The translations under genes and the position numbers were made by a program. Positions 14,647 through 15,249 of a DNA stretch of 15,249 nt are shown here, one piece after another. How positions within the stretch are numbered: position 1 is the stretch's first letter; every line of letters begins with the position of its first letter. This stretch comes from Xanthomonas translucens pv. translucens DSM 18974 (GTDB lineage Bacteria > Pseudomonadota > Gammaproteobacteria > Xanthomonadales > Xanthomonadaceae), in assembly GCF_000331775.1 (NCBI RefSeq), contig NZ_CAPJ01000217.1, positions 1 through 15,249 of the forward strand. The letters are read 5' to 3'. Below the pieces are notes generated by a model. The model searched no databases. It worked only from the letters and a program-made list of their open reading frames with translations, and was not told the DNA's origin.

Positions 14647-15249
14647 CTACAACGCCAGCAACGCCTGCGCCTGCTGCTGTGCCTGCACCCGTAACTCCGG
14701 GATCGCCAGGCTTTCCCACAGGCTGCCGATGCGCAGGCTGCCAAGCACGCGGATGCGCGGATCGGCATGGCCGTCGGCGTCGAGCAGCGCGCCGTCGGCG
14801 GCGGTGGCAACGCCGATGCCGTGCGCGCCGGGCGCGGCGTGGCCGCAGCCCAGCAGTTGGTGCAGCAGCGGGTTGCGCATGGTCTGCGCGCGCAGCTCCA
14901 CGCCGGTGGCATTGATCACGCAGTGCGCGTCCAGCTGCAGCGCCAGCCCGTCGGGACCGACCGCGTTGACCTGCACGCAGGCGCCGACCGGGAACACCGT
15001 GTCCAGCCGCGCGCGGTGCACGCGCAGCTGGCCGACCCGGCGCATCGCCTGCAGTTGCGCGAACACCGGTGCGGCGATGCGGTGCCGGTGCACGTCCCAG
15101 CAGCGCAGCGCATGGCGCAGGAAGCGGCGCTGTTCGGTGGCCGACAGCGACTGCCACAGCGCCTGGCCCAGCGGCCGCAGCCGCTCCATCACGCTCTGCC
15201 ATGGCAGGCCGCGCGCCTGTGCCACGGCGGCGTGCCGGCGCAGCGCGCG
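14647..15249 (-). CDS. FAD/NAD(P)-binding protein, C-terminal part (5' end outside window)
   Basis: The frame stays open to the right edge, so the start and the N-terminal FAD-binding Rossmann motif are not visible. The 200 residues present contain an Arg/His-rich helical block (RRFLRHALRCWDVHRHRIAAPV) typical of large FAD_NAD(P)-binding (YdhS-like) flavoproteins. Next comes CVINATGVE, the second dinucleotide-domain strand with its conserved ATG motif. It ends with a stretch like IRVLGSLRIGSLWESLAIPELRVQA, where these proteins close the FAD site. The substrate is unknown. A GTG at 15225 is in frame but lies within the conserved part, so it is not the start. It is 47 nt upstream of uvrD on the same strand. 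Confidence 0.85.
   Translation of the reverse strand, partial: RALRRHAAVAQARGLPWQSVMERLRPLGQALWQSLSATEQRRFLRHALRCWDVHRHRIAAPVFAQLQAMRRVGQLRVHRARLDTVFPVGACVQVNAVGPDGLALQLDAHCVINATGVELRAQTMRNPLLHQLLGCGHAAPGAHGIGVATAADGALLDADGHADPRIRVLGSLRIGSLWESLAIPELRVQAQQQAQALLAL

Overview
This is a 15.2 kb piece of a high-GC gammaproteobacterial chromosome, most likely Xanthomonadaceae (Xanthomonas or a close relative such as Stenotrophomonas or Lysobacter). The grounds are the strong G/C bias at third codon positions, short REP-like repeats of the TGTAGGAGCGGCTT type, and an sX13-like small RNA next to polA. I recall that arrangement from Xanthomonas. Genus is an inference from gene style and context, not a database match. 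The window is mostly conserved housekeeping DNA. There is no CRISPR array, prophage, insertion sequence, tRNA or rRNA.

Layout: (1) 2-535 (+), the 3' end of a cysteine-rich Sel1-like hypothetical protein. (2) 826-1988 (+), hemF (oxygen-dependent coproporphyrinogen III oxidase) overlapping a small DUF2164 gene by ATGA. (3) 2044-2523 (-), a short DUF421/YetF-type membrane protein. (4) about 2604-2725 (-), a predicted sRNA of three near-identical hairpins with C-rich loops, ending in a canonical terminator. (5) 3157-5925 (-), polA. (6) 6207-6494 (+), a DUF2782-type lipoprotein diverging from polA. (7) 6588-6980 (-), a 130-residue orphan protein with HxE and PCxxC motifs of the cytidine-deaminase fold. 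(8) 7577-8023 (-), a universal stress protein whose upstream region holds a near-consensus FNR/ANR box placed exactly for class II activation. (9) 8103-8669 (-), a maltose/nodulation-type O-acetyltransferase. (10) 8981-10918 (+), a secreted M61 metallopeptidase with a PDZ domain. (11) a doubtful small ORF at 10956-11246 (+) and a secreted 168-residue hypothetical at 11496-12002 (+). (12) 12398-14599 (-), uvrD. (13) 14647-15249 (-), the 3' part of an FAD/NAD(P)-binding protein that runs off the window.

Functional themes are DNA replication and repair (polA, uvrD), heme synthesis under oxygen (hemF), a likely oxygen-responsive stress gene (usp), and post-transcriptional regulation (the sRNA). 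polA and uvrD share an unusual start architecture: a TANAAT hexamer ends exactly 6 nt before the start codon and there is no Shine-Dalgarno sequence, which predicts leaderless mRNAs for both.

The items most worth checking are the sX13-like sRNA, the orphan deaminase-like protein, the FNR box in front of usp, and the shared leaderless architecture of polA and uvrD.
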